The notes under the pieces: generated by a model | What the model was told of the DNA's origin: nothing | What the model saw: the letters and a program-made list of their open reading frames with translations, nothing else | Database searches by the model: none | Source: Elephas maximus indicus | Lineage: Eukaryota > Chordata > Mammalia > Proboscidea > Elephantidae | Direction of reading: 5' to 3' | NCBI RefSeq assembly: GCF_024166365.1 | Contig: NC_064819.1 | Location: forward strand, 150,604,293 to 150,668,292 | Length of the DNA stretch: 64,000 bases | Made by a program: the position numbers and the translations under genes | Shown: positions 62,815-64,000 of the stretch, piece after piece | How the letters are laid out: every line of letters begins with the position of its first letter | How positions within the stretch are numbered: position 1 is the stretch's first letter

Positions 62815-62998
62815 AAATTTTGTGCAAATGGCTGCTAGCCAAAAAATGTTGAAGGTTCACATCCACCCACAGGTACCTTGAAAGAAAGGCCTGGTGACCT
62901 ACTTCCTAAAACTCAGCCATTGAAAACCCTATGGAGCATATTTCTACAACTTACATGGGGTTGCCATGGGTTAGAATCAAGTTGACAGCAACAGAAAA
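62815..62998 (+). mobile_element. Diverged SINE of the same superfamily
   Basis: It carries 'gctagccaaaaaatgttgaa' and ends CAAGTTGACAGCAACAG. Its middle matches the variant at 58668-58830. Confidence 0.75.
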
Positions 62999-63159
62999 AA
63001 AAAATTCAGAGGTAAATATATTTAGGGGGAAAGAGGGAGACCATGTCACAAATATTATCCTTACTGACCCCCTCCTCCCCCATCTACTCACTCACCTCTA
63101 CCCCTGAGATCTGGCTAAATTGGAGGCTAGAAGGACTCTGTCTAGTCTCAGACTCTACA

Positions 63160-63310
63160 TGCTGTGCCATAGGGTTTCCTAGGCTGTAACCTTTACTGGA
63201 ACAGATCTCCAGGTCTTTTTTCCAGTGAAGCCACCAAGCAGGTTCCAATCACCAACCTTCAGATAACAGCTGAGAGTTTAACCATTGCACTCACTACCAG
63301 AGCTCCTCCC
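63160..63310 (-). mobile_element. Afrotherian SINE, older copy
   Basis: It carries 'tagggtttcctaggctgtaa' and ends TACCAGAGCTCC. Confidence 0.82.
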
Positions 63311-63787
63311 AAATGGGAATAGGGAATCAATGCTTTCCCTCTTCATACTATTCTATATCTGATCAAATTCAAAGGCCAGTATGCCATATTACAGTGGTAC
63401 CAAATTCAGCTCTTCTTGTCCATTCTCATGGGGTTTGTTTTAACTTGGGCTTAAGCTGGATTCCAAAAGAAGAAGAAAGTTGAAGAGGAGGGAGAGGGAC
63501 AGGTAAAGAGTTTGTATATTCCTGAAAATTATCAAGGGAATTAAATACCATAAAATTGTAGAATGAGGCATTGCTGATAAGGAGATGGAAAGAAGCCAGT
63601 ATAGAGACAGGTTCCTAAACTTTAGATAATTGAGACAATGCTATTATTATCTGAACATATGGGATGAGGTGAAGGAATTGATGACAAAGGAAATACAAAG
63701 CAACTTTTCTGTATGTTGAGTTGGTGGTGGCTACATGACTATATTTTGTCAAAACTCATTAAACTATACACATTAAAAGGATGAATC

Positions 63788-64000
63788 TTGTTGTTGTTGT
63801 TAGGTGCCGTTGAGTCGGTTCCGACTCATTGCGACCCTATGCACAACAGAATGAAACACTGCCTGGTCCTGAGCCATCCTTACAATTGTTGTTATGCTTG
63901 AGCTCATTGTTGCAGCCACTGTGTCAATCCACCTCGTTGAGGGTCTTCCTCTTTTCCGCTGACCCTATACTCTGCCAAGCATGATGTCCTTCTCCAGGGA
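63788..64000 (-). mobile_element. RTE LINE 3' end, running off the window
   Basis: It begins with (GTT)n and GGTGCCGTTGAGTCGGTTCC and continues through the RTE 3' region to the window edge. The body lies outside. Confidence 0.88.

Noticed and set aside
57300-64000. Possible exons of a neighbouring gene (ZNF292 side)
   Set aside because: No zinc-finger or other exon-like frame with splice sites was found; the flank is repeats and unassigned DNA.

Overview
This is nuclear DNA from a placental mammal, almost certainly an afrotherian and most likely an elephant or close relative. The evidence is the dense load of Afrotheria-type SINEs (tRNA-like head, 'tatggggcagttctactctgtcctata' style body split across many copies, 'gagtcggaatcgactc' style tail), many BovB-like RTE LINE copies that share the SINE 3' end, and lineage-type L1 3' UTRs. 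Old shared mammalian repeats (MIR, L2, old L1, MLT1-like LTRs, mariner) lie underneath. The species call is inference; no database search was possible.

One host gene is present and complete: CGA, the common alpha subunit of the glycoprotein hormones LH, FSH and TSH, on the minus strand. The promoter (57451-57644) holds a TATA box, an E-box, a variant cAMP response element, a GATA-type site and an SF-1-type site. Noncoding exon 1 is 57335 to about 57427, coding exon 2 starts at 48036 and ends at 47937, exon 3 is 46905-46721, and exon 4 runs from 46296 with the stop at 46219-46221. A polyA signal lies at 46015-46020. The three coding parts (100, 185 and 78 bp) join in frame into a 120-residue precursor with ten cysteines and two N-glycosylation sites. 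Intron 1 is long, about 9.3 kb, and carries L1, MIR, LTR-like and SINE insertions.

Region by region: 1-8 kb is SINE clusters, an LTR-like element, a small inverted-repeat DNA transposon and an RTE 3' fragment. 8.8-15.8 kb is a nested block: a lineage L1 3' end, then an older L1 split by an LTR-like element and a nearly full-length minus-strand RTE, itself split by a SINE with a perfect 10-bp target duplication. 16-17.6 kb is an ancient mammalian repeat. 18.5-31.4 kb holds further RTE, MIR, L1 and SINE copies with three clear nested insertions. 33.1-34.0 kb has an inverted element beside a 67-bp direct duplication. 37.7-44.4 kb has LTRs, L2, a dead mariner and an RTE copy with a 210-codon open frame. 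46-57.6 kb is CGA. 57.7-64 kb is upstream flank with an old L1 3' end and SINEs, ending in an RTE that runs off the window.

No novel multi-gene system was found. The points most worth a second look are the CGA promoter and splice-site details, two A(n)T(n) tracts bracketed by exact 10-bp direct repeats, the internally deleted RTE derivatives, and the nested insertions that give relative ages. In human, CGA lies between HTR1E and ZNF292 (recalled); no exon of either was recognised here.
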